Shown here one piece after another: positions 10,861 to 21,585 of a DNA stretch of 64,000 nt. The stretch comes from Urechis unicinctus (lineage: Eukaryota; Annelida; Polychaeta; Xenopneusta; Urechidae): contig CM067348.1 in assembly GCA_034190875.2 (NCBI GenBank), forward strand, positions 25,918,409 to 25,982,408, given 5' to 3'. The number at the start of each line of letters is the position of its first letter. The stretch's first letter is position 1. Below the pieces are notes generated by a model. It was given only the letters and a program-made list of their open reading frames with translations. It searched no databases and was not told the DNA's origin. The translations under genes and the position numbers were made by a program.

Positions 10861-11000
10861 GAATCAGTCATACGTCCACACGCTCTTGGAAGAACCAGTC
10901 ATACGTCCACGCACTCTTGTAAGAACCAGTCATACGTCCACACGCTCTTGCAAGAACCAGTCATACGTCCACACGCTTTCGATTGAACCAGTCACACCCT
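10861..11000. repeat. Minisatellite, 31-bp unit, ~4.5 copies
   Basis: Core gaaccagtcatacgtccaca, spaced exactly 31 bp (10861, 10892, 10923, 10954, 10985). Confidence 0.9.
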
Positions 11001-12533
11001 TACCTCTCGACAGCCGTTATTGGTTTTACGCGTCGACGAACGGCAATCCATCGTGACTACGTCACTAACATCCTCGTGACGTCAGAGAGTTGATGTCCCT
11101 TCTAAAATCTATTTCTTAGAATATAAAGAGCGTTCCCTCAATCAATGTGCTACCAGGTTTCAGTTATATAGGGAATCTCTGTTGAGTAATATTGCATTGA
11201 TCTCGCATGAATCATCGCCCCCCTTCTCCACTAGCCCCGCCAAGTCATAATGGCCATTCTTCTACCTCAAAAACATGGTTCCCTTTTCTACCGTAGTTTC
11301 TATCACGCGGAAGTTATAATTCTCACTCGTGGGTGCCCATTAGCAAGAATTTTGACGTTAAGCTGGCCATAATGGTACACAGCGAGTTATAATTAGCTCC
11401 AATTTAGGTTGACGCGAAGAAGTTAAAATAATGTCAGCATCTAACGCTAACATCTATTTTTAAACTTGAGTCTCGGATCTCCGGCGTCGTTATGGCATGC
11501 GCTCGGAATTCTTAGATAAAATTCGTGGAGCCTGTTTGCCGGTTCATCGTATGAGGGACCTCGCTGGCACGATTGATAGCAAGCCATTCAGTGTGGCCTG
11601 GCTTGTATGTTTAATAATTACCATTCTATTGACAACACACATTTGCATGCCACGCATCACGATGAAGGCTCGAGTTGCTCTCGACTGGCGTTCTTAACAG
11701 CTCTGTTCACACAGTGGTGGTACTCATGGAGACACAATATCTAACTATGTCATCGATAGTGGAGTCATTAAGGAGGTGACATCGGTCAGCGTAGGTTGCC
11801 TCATCCCGAACTTATTGCGTGTTTATTGCTCAACACTACCCAAACATGCATCTCGCCCCGAACCCCAACAACACATACCAAACGCCTCTTCATATAAGTC
11901 ACTGCCCGTCTACATTTTGTGATTTTTAAAACAAAGTTTTGGGTCGTTCAGTTCTCAAACAGCATTAAGTCCTGACCAGGCTGGAACTTAGGCGTAGTGG
12001 GGCCAGACCAGGTACCAACCCACGACCGTCGAGTCTTCAGTTGCTGAGGCTGCCATTGAGGGTGTTACAGCTGGTATTGTCTTGTAACCAAGCACATACA
12101 GCACCATAGATATGTCAAATGTCAAGTCAAATAGGTGTAGCCACAGAAACATTTTCAAGATGGAAGTGGAGTTAACTTACAGGTAAGCAAGCATAACAGT
12201 CAGCAACATGAAGAACGCAACGCGCAGTCAAGGCGATAGGTAACGACGCGCGCACGTCGTTTACATGAATTAGCGCTGAATGACGCGCAGCATGCCGTCA
12301 CTCAACATCGCGTGTCTATTATCAGTCTTACATTACACTGGCTCTCGGGGCCCAATTTCAGGTGTTTGAGTGTGCATGTGAGATCAGCTCGCCTTCATAG
12401 TTTGGTCATTAGCTGAGTAAATTGGTGAATGCGGGGGCACCTGTTAGCGTTAATCATGTCACGTTATTGATGTTAGTGTGTTGGCAATTCTTGAGATGTC
12501 GGTCGATGAGGAAGGAGGTAGAGTTGTGTGTGT
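11001..12533. other. Single-copy DNA, no gene recognised
   Basis: About 1.5 kb of ordinary composition. One palindromic cAMP-response-element core (TGACGTCA) lies near 11077-11084. A plus open frame at 11497-11697 has a hydrophobic segment but no splice or family support. Confidence 0.4.
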
Positions 12534-12585
12534 GGGGGGGGGGGGGGTGGGGGGGGAGGGTTGGTGGGGTGGGGTTGGTGAGTGA
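12534..12585 (+). repeat. G-rich tract
   Basis: Runs of 8-14 G separated by single T or A, with quadruplex-forming potential. It directly precedes a pyrimidine-rich repeat domain of more than 2 kb. Confidence 0.8.
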
Positions 12586-12675
12586 TGAGATCGTGGGCAC
12601 TACATAAAATCATTTCAGTCCCTATTCATGCCACTTAATCAAAGACAAGTTGACACCTTGTCTGTCCACCTCTCC

Positions 12676-13618
12676 CTCTATCACTCTCAATCTATCACTC
12701 TCAATCTGCCTCGCTCCATCTATCCCTCTCAATCTATCCCTCTCAATCTATCACTCTCAATCTATCCCTCTCAATCTATCCCTCTCAATATATCCCTCTT
12801 AATCTATCACTCTCAATCTATCACTCTGAATCTACCTAGCTCCATCTATCCCTCTCAATCTATCCCTCTCAATCTATCACTCTCAATCTACCTAGCTCCA
12901 TCTATCCCTCTCAATCTATCCCTCTCAATCTATCACTCTCAATCTACCTAGCTCCATCTATCCCTCTCAATCTATCCCTCTCAATCTATCACTCTCAATC
13001 TATCCCTCTCAATCTAATCTCACTCTATCTATCACTCTCAATCTATCACTCTCAATCTATCACTCTCAATCTATCACTCTCAATCTATCCCTCTCAATCT
13101 ATCACTCTCAATCTATCCCTCGCAATCTATCCCTCTCAATCTATCCCTCTCAATCTACCTCGCTCAATCTATCACTCTCAATCTATCCCTCTCAATCTAT
13201 CACTCTCAATCTATCACTCTCAATCTATCACTCTCAATCTATCACTCTCAATCTATCCCTCTCAATCTACCTCGCTCAATCTATCACTCTCAATCTATCA
13301 ATCTATCACTCAAATTATCACTCTCAATCTATCACACGCTTATCACTCTCATCTCCCTCGCTCTCAATCTATCTATCACTCTCAATCTATCCCTCTCAAT
13401 CTATCACACTCAATTTATCACTCTCAATCTACCTCGCTCCATCTATCCCTCTCAATCTATCATTCTCAATCTATCCCTCCCAATCTATCACTCTCAACCT
13501 ACCTCGCTCAATCTATCACCCTCAATCTATCCCTCTCAATCTATCCCTCTCAATCTATCACTCTCAATCTATCCCTCTCAATCCATCACTCTCAATCTAT
13601 CACCCTCAATCTACCTCG
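12676..13618. repeat. Minisatellite, 14-bp unit, ~65 copies
   Basis: Alternating variants tctatccctctcaa and tctatcactctcaa, with occasional ctacctagctcca units that recur every 4-7 copies. The plus strand is strongly pyrimidine-rich with regular A interruptions. Confidence 0.92.
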
Positions 13619-14930
13619 CCCCTCGCTCGCTCGCTCTCCTCCTTCGTCTATTTTCCGCCCTCCCTGCCTTTCTCTTCTCCGTCGTCCGTTTGCCCCCTTC
13701 CTCCCTCGCTCCCTCCCTCCTTCCCTCCCTCCGTCGTCTATTTGCAGCCCTCCCCCCTCTCTCCCCCGTTGTCTATTTGCCGCCCTCCCTCCCTCCCTCT
13801 CTCTCCTCCGTTGTCTATTTGCCGCCCTCCCCCCTCTCTCTCCTCCGTCGTCTATTTGTCGCCCTCCCTCCCTCCCTCTCTCTCCTCCGCCGCTCGTTTT
13901 CCCCCTCCCTCCCCCTCACTCTCAGCCGTCGTCTATTTGCAGCCCCTCCCCTCCCTCTCTCTCCTCCTTCGTTTATTAGCCTCCGTTCCTCCGTCCCTCC
14001 ATCCCCCACTCCTCCTCCTCCATCGTCTATTTTTCACCCTCCCTCCCTCACTCTCCTCCTTCGTCTATTTGCCGGCCTCCCTCCATCTCTCTCCTCCGTC
14101 GTCTATTTGCCGCCCCTCACTCCCTCTCCCTCCTCCGTCGTCTATTTGCCGCCGTCCCCCCCTCTCTCTCCTCCATCGTCTATTTGTCACCCCTCCCTCC
14201 CTCACTCTCTTGTCTATTTGCCACCGTCCCTCCCTCTCTCCCATCCGTCGTCTATTTGCCGCTCCTCCCTCCCTCTCTCTCCTCAGTCGTTTATTTGCAG
14301 CCCTCCCCCCTTCCCTCCCTCTCTTTCCTCCGTCGTCTATTTGCAGCCCTCTCCCCCTCCCTCCCTTTCTCTCCTCTGTCGTCTATTTGTAGCCCTCCCT
14401 CCCTCCCTCCCTTTCTCTCCTCCGTCGTCTATTTGCAGCCCTCCCTCCCTCCCTTCCTTTCTCTCCTCCGTCGTCTATTTGCAGCCCTCCCCCCTTCCCT
14501 CCCTCTCTTTCCTCCGTCGTCTATTTGCAGCCCTCTCCCCCTCCCTCCCTTTCTCTCCTCTGTCGTCTATTTGCAGCCCTCCCTCCCTCCCTCCCTTTCT
14601 CTCCTCCGTCGTCTATTTGCAGCCCCCTCTCCCCCTCCCCTCCTTTCTCTCCTCTGTCGTCTATTTGCAGCCCTCCCTCCCTCCCTCCCTCCCTCCCTCC
14701 CTCCCTCCCTCCCTCCCTCCCTCTTTCCTTCCCTCCCTCCCTTTCTCTCTCCTCCGTCGTCTATTTGCTGCCCCTCCCCCCCTTCCTTTCCTCTCTTTCC
14801 TCCTCCGTCGTCTATTTGCAGCCCTCCCCCTCCCTCCCTCCCTCCCTTTCTCTCCTCTGTCGTCTATTTGCAGCCCTCCCCCTCCCTCCCTTTTTTCTTC
14901 CGTCGTCTACTTGCCTCCCCCCCTCCTCTC
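13619..14930. repeat. Polypyrimidine minisatellite with repeated splice-acceptor-like motif, ~45-bp unit
   Basis: Each unit is a long C/T tract (ccctccctcc...tctctcctcc) followed by gtcgtctatttgcag and then another tract. The tract plus ttgcag is a textbook 3' splice-site layout, and at least ten units keep the exact ttgcag; others read ttgccg, ttgtcg or ttgtag. Units are about 45-50 bp in the most regular part (14280-14880). Long open frames on plus (SLPPS, VVYLQPS) are translations of the repeat. The near-pure pyrimidine strand could form triplex DNA. Confidence 0.9.
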
Positions 14931-15165
14931 TCACCCACAACCCCCATTCACTCTGCCCATGACACACACACACATTGATACGTCGTCGACGTTGCGTAGG
15001 ACCCCTAGTCGAAAGGCATCAGTGAGTTCTTATTAGTAAAGTACCCCTTACAGAACCTTGGCTGACTCGGGTAATCGATGCTACGTACCTCGGTCAGGTG
15101 TGATTTATTTGATAGCGGGCGGTGAGCGAAGGTCTGGGTGAGTGAAATGGATGAATGAGTGGGTG
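14931..15165. other. Single-copy spacer
   Basis: Short unique stretch between two arrays. No gene seen. Confidence 0.5.
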
Positions 15166-15560
15166 AATATACTAGTGGAATGGAGGGATGAATGGAGGTA
15201 TGGACTAGTGGGTGGAAAAATGAGTGGGAAAATGGATGAGTGGAATAGATGACTGAGTAGGGGAATGCACGATAGGAATGGATAGATGAGTGGGGGAATA
15301 GACCAGTGGGATGGATGGATGGATGAGCAGGTAGACGATTGGAATGGATAGATGAGTGGGGGAATAGACCAGTGGGATGGATGGATGAGTAGGTAGACGA
15401 GTGGAATTGAGGGATAAGAGGGAGAATGGATTAGTTCAATGGATGGATGAGCAGGGGAATGGACGAGTGAAATGGATGGATGAGTGGGGGTATGGACGAG
15501 TGGAATGGATGGATGAGCAGGGGAATTGACGAGTGGAATGGATGGATGAGTGGGGGTATG
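15166..15560. repeat. Minisatellite, ~33-bp unit, ~11 copies
   Basis: Core gaatggatggatgagtgggg. Exact 33-bp spacing holds at the right end (15481, 15514, 15547), with longer variants (gatagatgagtggggg) to the left. The plus strand is purine-rich, opposite to the neighbouring pyrimidine-rich arrays. Confidence 0.88.
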
Positions 15561-15671
15561 TGCGTGTTAAATGGATGGGAGAATAGCGGGTGGTAAATGG
15601 GGAGTATGGGTGACGAGTCGAGGAGAAGGAAGACATGTGGCGAATGAATCAAGAAGTCAACGAGAGAGGAA

Positions 15672-16460
15672 GTTAAAAGGGATGGTTGTTGTGATAGAGG
15701 CAAAGTGGGGAGAGTTTGGTAGGATGGTTGTTGTGATCGAGGGGAAATGGGGAGAGTTTGGTGGGATGGTTGTTGTGATATAGTAGAAGTGGGGAGAGTT
15801 TGGTGGGATGGTTGTTGTGACAGAGGGGAAGTGGGGAGAGTTTGGCGGGATGGTTGTTGTGACAGAGGGGAAGTGGGGAGAGTTTGGTAGGATGGTTGTT
15901 GTGATCGAGGGGAAATGGGGAGAGTTTGGTGGGATGGTTGTTGTGATATAGTAGAAGTGGGGAGAGTTTGGTGGGATGGTTGTTGTGACAGAGGGGAAGT
16001 GGGGAGAGTTTGGCGGGATGGTTGTTTGACAGACAGAGGGGAAGTGGGGAGAGTTTGGTAGGATGGTTGTTGTGATCGAGGGGAAATGGGGAGAGTTTGG
16101 TGGATGGTTGATGTGACAGAGGGAAAGTGGGGAGAGTTTGGTAGGATGGTTGTTGTGATCGAGGGGAAATGGGGAGAGTTTGGTGGGATGGTTGTTGTGA
16201 TATAGTAGAAGTGGGGAGAGTTTGGTGGGATGGTTGTTGTGACAGAGGGGAAGTGGGGAGAGTTTGGTGGGGTGGTTGTTGCGATAGAGGAGAAGTGGGG
16301 AGAGTTTGGTGGGATGGTTGTTGTGACAGAGGGGAAGTGGGGAGAGTTTGGTGGGATGGTTGTTGTGACAGAGGGGAAGTGGGGAGAGTTTGGTGGGATG
16401 GTTGTTGTGACAGAGGGGAAGTGGGGAGAGTTTGGTGGGATGGTTGTTGTGATAGAGGGG
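15672..16460. repeat. Minisatellite, 42-bp unit with 168-bp higher-order repeat
   Basis: About 19 copies with the core gatggttgttgtgatcgagg. Four variants (gatcgagg, gatatagt, gacagagg...ggcgg, gacagagg...gtagg) recur in the same order, so gatcgagg units lie at 15735 and 15903 (168 bp) and 16074 (171 bp, with a 3-bp insertion). The last five copies have been homogenised to one variant. The 42-bp period keeps both strands open over long spans without being coding. Confidence 0.92.
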
Positions 16461-17190
16461 ACGAGCTGTCGGATGAGTTGAGGACATCAGACCGGGTGTT
16501 AACCTGCTGAACGGACAGGTATGTACAGCCACAAATATCTATCCATAGAGCCAAAAAACGCGCGGGTGAACTAGGCCACCATGATATGTCTGGGGCAGGT
16601 CTGCCCATTGATCTGACAAGCTTTCGGTCCGAGGAGTTGAGCCAGGGCGTTTCTGCGAAGGTCTAGCGACGGACTTCTTGGCATATAGAACCGTTAAACT
16701 TATCCCTACAAAGACCTATCTAAATCCAATCCCAGCCTGTCCTAGCCGTTGCCTAGCCCTACCCAAACGCTCTTAGACCCAAATCTTAACTCTACCCAAA
16801 CCTAGATCCTAACCCTATCCTTACCTTGACCCTAAACCTGTCCTTACCTTGTCCCTAACCCTACCTTTTCCAAATACAGCAAGACTTGACGAGGCAATGA
16901 ATGCTTGACGTCAAACAGTCTTTGTTCGTATTCCACGCGTAACCAAAAGGCCTTCAATATGTTGAGCCGAGTCCACGCTACTCTACACGTCTACAGACTG
17001 CAACCTCGGTCATTTGGCCGCTCATGTGAAGCAACTTATCATGCGGAAGCTCACGACGCCTAGCTACCTGCACAGCGCGTCACGCCGCGTGCTCAGCGCG
17101 ATAAGGTCTCCGTATGTTAAACCAGACGATTATGTGCTTCTTGACGTGACTAGTTACAACAAGACCAGTCAGATAGTTGTATTAATTACA
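16461..17190. other. Single-copy DNA with a degenerate CCTAACCC-rich patch
   Basis: No confident gene. Between about 16730 and 16870 the plus strand is rich in ctaaccct, ccttacc and ccctaaacc words, resembling decayed telomere-type sequence (TTAGGG on the minus strand) but without three perfect hexamers in a row. A plus open frame at 17014-17262 runs into the next repeat and has no family match. Confidence 0.4.
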
Positions 17191-17192
17191 TC

Positions 17193-17440
17193 TATGACGT
17201 CAGGTATGATAGACATCAACGACGTCAGGTATTATAGACATCAACGACGTCAGGTATTATAGACATCAACGACGTCAGGTATTATAGACATCAATGACGT
17301 CGGGTATAACACACATCAAGATGTCAGGTAAATCAGACCTGAATGACGTCAAGTACGTCAGACATCAACGACGTTCAGGTATGACACACATCTATGACGT
17401 CAGGTATGACACTCTTCAAGACGTCAGGTATGTACGACAC
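17193..17440. repeat. Minisatellite, 25-bp unit, ~9-10 copies, with CRE-like cores
   Basis: Core gacgtcaggtattatagaca. Every unit carries (T/C)GACGTC(A/G) or a near variant. Perfect TGACGTCA palindromes (CREB/ATF site) lie at 17195, 17344 and 17395. Confidence 0.9.
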
Positions 17441-18090
17441 CATTGTACGACGGATTACTGTACACTGCATGTCATTGCCAGTTACACAACCACAGCTTCA
17501 CTGTAGCAGACAATCTACCTCGATCTCACAGTTGCCTCTCCCCAGCAGCAAATACTGTCTGTACCCATTATATTGCCTCAACCTCCGCCCAACCAAGACA
17601 TTTTCACTTATAAGACACAGTATACAGATAAATTGACGACACTATACTGTACATCTTTCTCCATGCTGTCACATGCCCGTGCTAAGCATTGTCGACGTCA
17701 CCACATGGCGTCGTTCATCGTATCCTAGTGACGTCACAGAGGCCACATCGATCGAACTAATATACCCGGCAAGCAGGGGACATAAATCTAATGCAAAACC
17801 CATGTTGTGTGGCAAGCCTAACACTCTTAAACGCTAGACAATCATGCGATGCACACCAGGAAAGCATTGACTAAATACTAAATCTGATGTATCACAATAG
17901 GCCCACTTGAGCCTGGGCGCAATGGTAACTGCCAGTCAACAACTACAACCCCCCCCCCCCCACGTGATGCATGAGCGCTCCCAGGCGCTTGTGAAGTCCC
18001 CACAGATTCATCGCTTACTGGCTGGGTTACCATAAGCAACTCAGAGCAACGACAAATGTCACCAGCTATGTTTAAGCAGAAGGCACCAAC
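17441..18090. other. Single-copy DNA with a poly-C tract
   Basis: No gene seen. A run of about 14 C lies near 17949-17963, followed by the E-box cacgtg. Another palindromic gtgacgtcac lies near 17728. Confidence 0.4.
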
Positions 18091-18142
18091 CTGCGCTTTT
18101 TCTTCGGTTTGGCGCTCTTGGGTTTGACGGCGCGTTTTCCCG
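18091..18142 (-). CDS. Candidate small exon encoding a Lys-rich segment
   Basis: The minus strand reads attctaacag, then 52 bases, then a GTTGGT donor after gcgcag. One frame gives GKRAVKPKSAKPKKKR with G/C in most third positions, typical of a nuclear-localisation or histone-tail-like segment. The other two frames are also open, so the reading frame is not proven. No family assignment. Confidence 0.22.
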
Positions 18143-18280
18143 CTGTTAGAATGACGGACATTCTGGCTGCTTCACAACTCACGGCAACTCTCGTTAAGAT
18201 TTCCCAGATAGACGTCCACAAATAGGTCCTTTATGAGGTTCTGGTGGGTGGGGGGAAGTCTTGTCTTCTTTGGAGGTCCG

Positions 18281-18649
18281 CTATGTGGTGCTGGGGTGGA
18301 TGTCCTGTCTACCGGAGAGGTCCTTTATGAGGTACTGGAGTTGAGGTCCAGTTTTCCGGAGAACCTCTGACCAGACCGAGTGTCGCGGAGCAGCAATGTA
18401 AGCGACAAGACCGCGACGAAGCCTGCTGAAGGATGCGGTATGGTTGCAGCGGCGGCGGCCAATAGACCCGTAACGAAGCGCTCGATGCCAGCGGTCTTTG
18501 CAGTCGGGTGGCAGGGACAATGTTAGGGAGGATGAGATCGATGCAAGACTGTGACAGGCGACGGGCTTGGGCTTGTAGCGGGGGCGGCTTCCGTGGCGTG
18601 GTGGAGAAACTAGGAACATACATACTGTACCCCCACAACCCCGGACCAT
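18281..18649 (-). CDS. Candidate exon, unknown product
   Basis: A GC-rich minus-strand open frame. Its most coding-like part starts after an acceptor-like tatgttcctag near 18606 and reads SPPRHGSRPRYKPKP, continuing to SVWSEVLRKTG. It ends at a TAG near 18281. The overlapping +1 minus frame is open for a similar length (18309-18698), so the reading frame is uncertain. No domain recognised. It could pair with the small Lys-rich exon to its left, but this is speculation. Confidence 0.2.
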   Translation of the reverse strand: MVRGCGGTVCMFLVSPPRHGSRPRYKPKPVACHSLASISSSLTLSLPPDCKDRWHRALRYGSIGRRRCNHTASFSRLRRGLVAYIAAPRHSVWSEVLRKTGPQLQYLIKDLSGRQDIHPSTT

Positions 18650-18824
18650 AACAACATCGTCCCTCAGCCACGGGGATGATTTTCTCGCTCATTCTCACTC
18701 GAGTCAGTGTGTTCTTGTTTTAACACATGCGTCTTGATTAGAGTCATCCCCCGAGAACCTGGTGTGTCGGCGTGACGGGGAGGTCACCTTCGCCCCTCAT
18801 CACGCTCCACTGATGCCAACTCCC

Positions 18825-19770
18825 AGCCCCTCATACAGCAGACGACAATGTCGCCTACTGATATAACCTCACTCTCTGTCCCTCATACAAGAGAAGATAA
18901 TGTCGCCATCTGATATAACCTCACTCTCTGTCCCTCATACAACAGACGATAATGTCGCCTACTGATATAACCTCACTCTCTGTCCCTCATACAACAGAAG
19001 ATAATGTCGCAGTCTGATATAACCTCACTCTCTGTCCCTCATACAACAGAAGATAATGTCGCCATCTGATATAATCTTTCACTCTGTCCCTCACACAACA
19101 GAAGATAATGTCGTCGTGTGATATAATCTTACACTCTGTCCCTCACACAACAGAAGATAATGTCGCTGTCTGATGTCACCTCACTCTCTGTCCCTCATAC
19201 AACAGAAGATAATGTCGCCATCTGATATAATCTTTCACTCTGTCCCTCACACAACAGAAGATAATGTCGCCGTGTGATATAATCTTACACTCTGTCCCTC
19301 ACACAACAGAAGATAATGTCGCCATCTGATATAATCTTACACTCTGTCCCTCACACAACAGAAGATAATGTCGCCGTCTGATATAATCTTACACTCTGTC
19401 CCTCACACAACAGAAGATAATGTCGCCATCTGATATAATCTTACACTCTGTCCCTCACACACACAAAGATAATGTCGCCATCTGATATAATCTTACACTC
19501 TCTGTCCCTCACACAGAAGAGAATGTCGCCATCTGATATAATCTTACACTCTGTCCCTCACAAGATAATGTCGCCATCTGATATAATGTCTCTGTCCCTC
19601 ACTGCAGAAGATAATGTCGCCATCTGATATAACTACACTCTGTGCCTCACACAACAGAAGATAATGTCGCTGTCTGATATCACCTCTCTCTCTGTCCCTC
19701 ACACAACAGACGATGATGTCGCCGTCTATTACAACCCCACTCTCTGTTCCTCACACGATAATGTCACCTT
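18825..19770. repeat. 52-bp satellite, block 1
   Basis: About 18 units with the core gataatgtcgccatctgata, joined by taatcttacactctgtccc and tcacacaacagaa; period 52 bp (for example 19261 to 19313). The left units carry a cctcactctctgtccctcatac form. The same satellite forms blocks 2 and 3, separated by composite modules. Confidence 0.93.
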
Positions 19771-20172
19771 CAGATTTAACCTCACTCCCTGATGACCCAA
19801 TGTTATTACCGTTCGCGACCCTGATATCATTAACACGTTAGTGCGTTTTAAACAGTCGCTCTGTCATTGATGAGCATAAACGCCAATTATGGTCATGGCA
19901 CCCATGCCGCCACCTGTGGGCGTAGTTCCACACATTCAGCTTGGGAAATAAAACATCCGACTTTTTTTTACATGTTTGCGTTCCACACATGCTACCGAGT
20001 TTGTCGATTAGGAATTATTTTCTTGGAAATGGAACAAATGTTGCCCTTTGTTGGGGTATCAGCCTTGCCTCTGGTAATGCATCGATTCTAATCATTGTTT
20101 ATTCAGGTTATGCGTCCTTCTGACGTTGACAACCTGTCAATACATGTTTCCCGAGGCCTCCCCAATGGTGCC

Positions 20173-21487
20173 TCTTTTCGCCCGCCAGAGCACGCACCTA
20201 ACTGCGGCAATTTTCGCCCGCCAGAGCACACATTGGCGCTTTTCGCCCGCCAGAGCAAACACTGACACCTTTCATCCGCAAGAGCACACACTGGTACTTT
20301 TCGCCTGCCAGAGCACACACTGGCACTTTTCGACCGCCAAAGCACACACTGGTGCTTTTCACCCGCCAGAACACACACTGGTAGCCTTCGTCTGCCAGAG
20401 CACACACTGGTACTTTCGCCCGCCAGAGCACACTCTGGTACTTTTAGCACGCCAGAACCCACACTGGTAATTATCGCCCGCCAGAGCACACTCTGGTACT
20501 TTTAGCACGCCAGAACACACACTGGTAATTATTGCTCGCCAGAGCACACTCTGGTACTTTTTGCCCGCCAGAGCACACACTGGTACTTTTCGCCCGCCAG
20601 AGCAAACTCTGGTACTTTTTGCCCGCCAAAGCACACACTGGTACTTTTCGCCCGCCAGGGCACACACTGGTAGCCTTCGTCTGCCAGAGCACACTGTGGT
20701 ACTTTTCGCCCGCTAGAGCACAAACTGATAGCCTTCGTCTGCCAGAGTACACGCTGGTACTTTTCGCCCGCCAGAGCACACTCTGGTGATTTTCGCCCGC
20801 CAAAGCACACACTGGTACTGATCGCCCGCCAAAGCACAAACTGGTGCTTTTCGCCCGCCAGAGTACACTCTGGTACTTTTAGCACGCCAGAACACACACT
20901 GGTAATTATTGCTCGCCAGAGCACACTCTGGTACTTTTTGCCCGCCAGAGCACACTCTGGTACTTTTAGCACGCCAGAACCCACACTGGTAATTATCGCC
21001 CGCCAGAGCACACGCTGGTACTTTTCGCCCGCCAGAGCACACTCTGGTGATTTTCGCCCGCCAAAGCACACACTGGTACTGATCGCCCGCCAAAGCACAA
21101 ACTGGTGCTTTTCGCCCGCCAGAGTACACTCTGGTACTTTTAGCACGCCAGAACACACACTGGTAATTATCGCCCGCCAGAGCACACTCTGGTACTTTTA
21201 GCACGCCAGAACACACACTGGTAATTATCGCTCGCCAAAGCACACACTGGTGCTTTTCGCCCGCCAGAGCACACACTGGTACTTTTCACCCGGCAGAGCA
21301 AACTCTGGTACTTTTTGCCCGCCAAAGCACCCACTGGTGCTTTTCGCCGCCAGAGCACACACTGGTACTTTTTGCCAACCAGAAGACAAACTGGTAGCCT
21401 TCATCTGCCAGAGCTCACACTGGTATTTTTCGCCCGCCAGAGCACATTCTGGTACTTTTCGCCCGCCAGAGCAAACACTGGCGCCAG
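20173..21487. repeat. 29-bp minisatellite, copy 1, ~45 units
   Basis: Core cgcccgccagagcacacact followed by ggtactttt; exact 29-bp spacing (20581, 20610, 20639). Variant units (gtagccttcgtctgccag, gtaattatcgcccgcc, gtacttttagcacgcc) recur in fixed order. The block around 20770-20990 is repeated near 21020-21200, a higher-order duplication inside the array. Because 29 is not divisible by three, each strand cycles through all frames every 87 bp, and long stop-free frames appear on both strands. Confidence 0.92.
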
Positions 21488-21509
21488 CGCCATGTTTTTC
21501 TAAGCCCTG

Positions 21510-21516
21510 TTCAATA
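21510..21516 (+). promoter_or_regulatory. AATAAA polyadenylation signal in module tail
   Basis: The tail of every module copy contains ttcaataaagtaaat, an exact AATAAA, followed about 20-30 bases later by a GT-rich stretch (cgtcttgtgcc). This is the layout of a metazoan 3' processing site. Equivalent sites are near 25087, 27398 and 32104. Whether the modules are transcribed is unknown. Confidence 0.4.
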
Positions 21517-21585
21517 AAGTAAATATTGACACCACGTCTTGTGCCGCTTCCCATGAGCATGGCTTCGACTCAAACAATGCATTTA

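Larger units (their letters stand above)
19791..21585. repeat. Composite module, copy 1 (head + 29-bp array + AATAAA tail)
   Basis: The ~380-bp single-copy head starts at gatgacccaatgttattacc. It is followed by a 29-bp minisatellite and a ~100-bp tail that begins at a short palindrome (tggcgc-ca-gcgcca), contains ttcaataaagtaaat and ends at caatgcattta. Copies 2 and 3 share head and tail at near identity. A 60-codon plus frame in the head is frameshifted in copy 2 by one extra T and has a different T-run length in copy 3, so it is not a conserved protein. I see no transposase, terminal inverted repeats or target-site duplications. Confidence 0.85.

Noticed and set aside
9966-11056. Long YVCM / HTYI open frames on both strands
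   Set aside because: Direct translations of the TATG microsatellite.
13690-15036. 448-codon Ser/Pro/Leu-rich plus frame
   Set aside because: Translation of a polypyrimidine repeat. All plus frames are open over long spans and unit lengths are not multiples of three.
15657-16608. ~300-codon minus frames (NNHPTKLSPLPLCH repeats)
   Set aside because: The 42-bp period makes both strands stop-free. No domain, no splice support, and frames swap at indels.
19941-20123. 60-codon hydrophobic ORF in the module head, considered as a conserved small membrane protein
   Set aside because: It starts at TTG, copy 2 has a frameshifting extra T and copy 3 a shorter T run, so the frame is not kept among three near-identical copies.
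21470-21530. Helitron-like 3' end (hairpin tggcgc/gcgcca followed by ctaa)
   Set aside because: The stem is only 6 bp, the word is ctta in copy 3, the following base is G instead of the expected T, no matching 5' TC end was found, and the copies are joined in tandem rather than dispersed.
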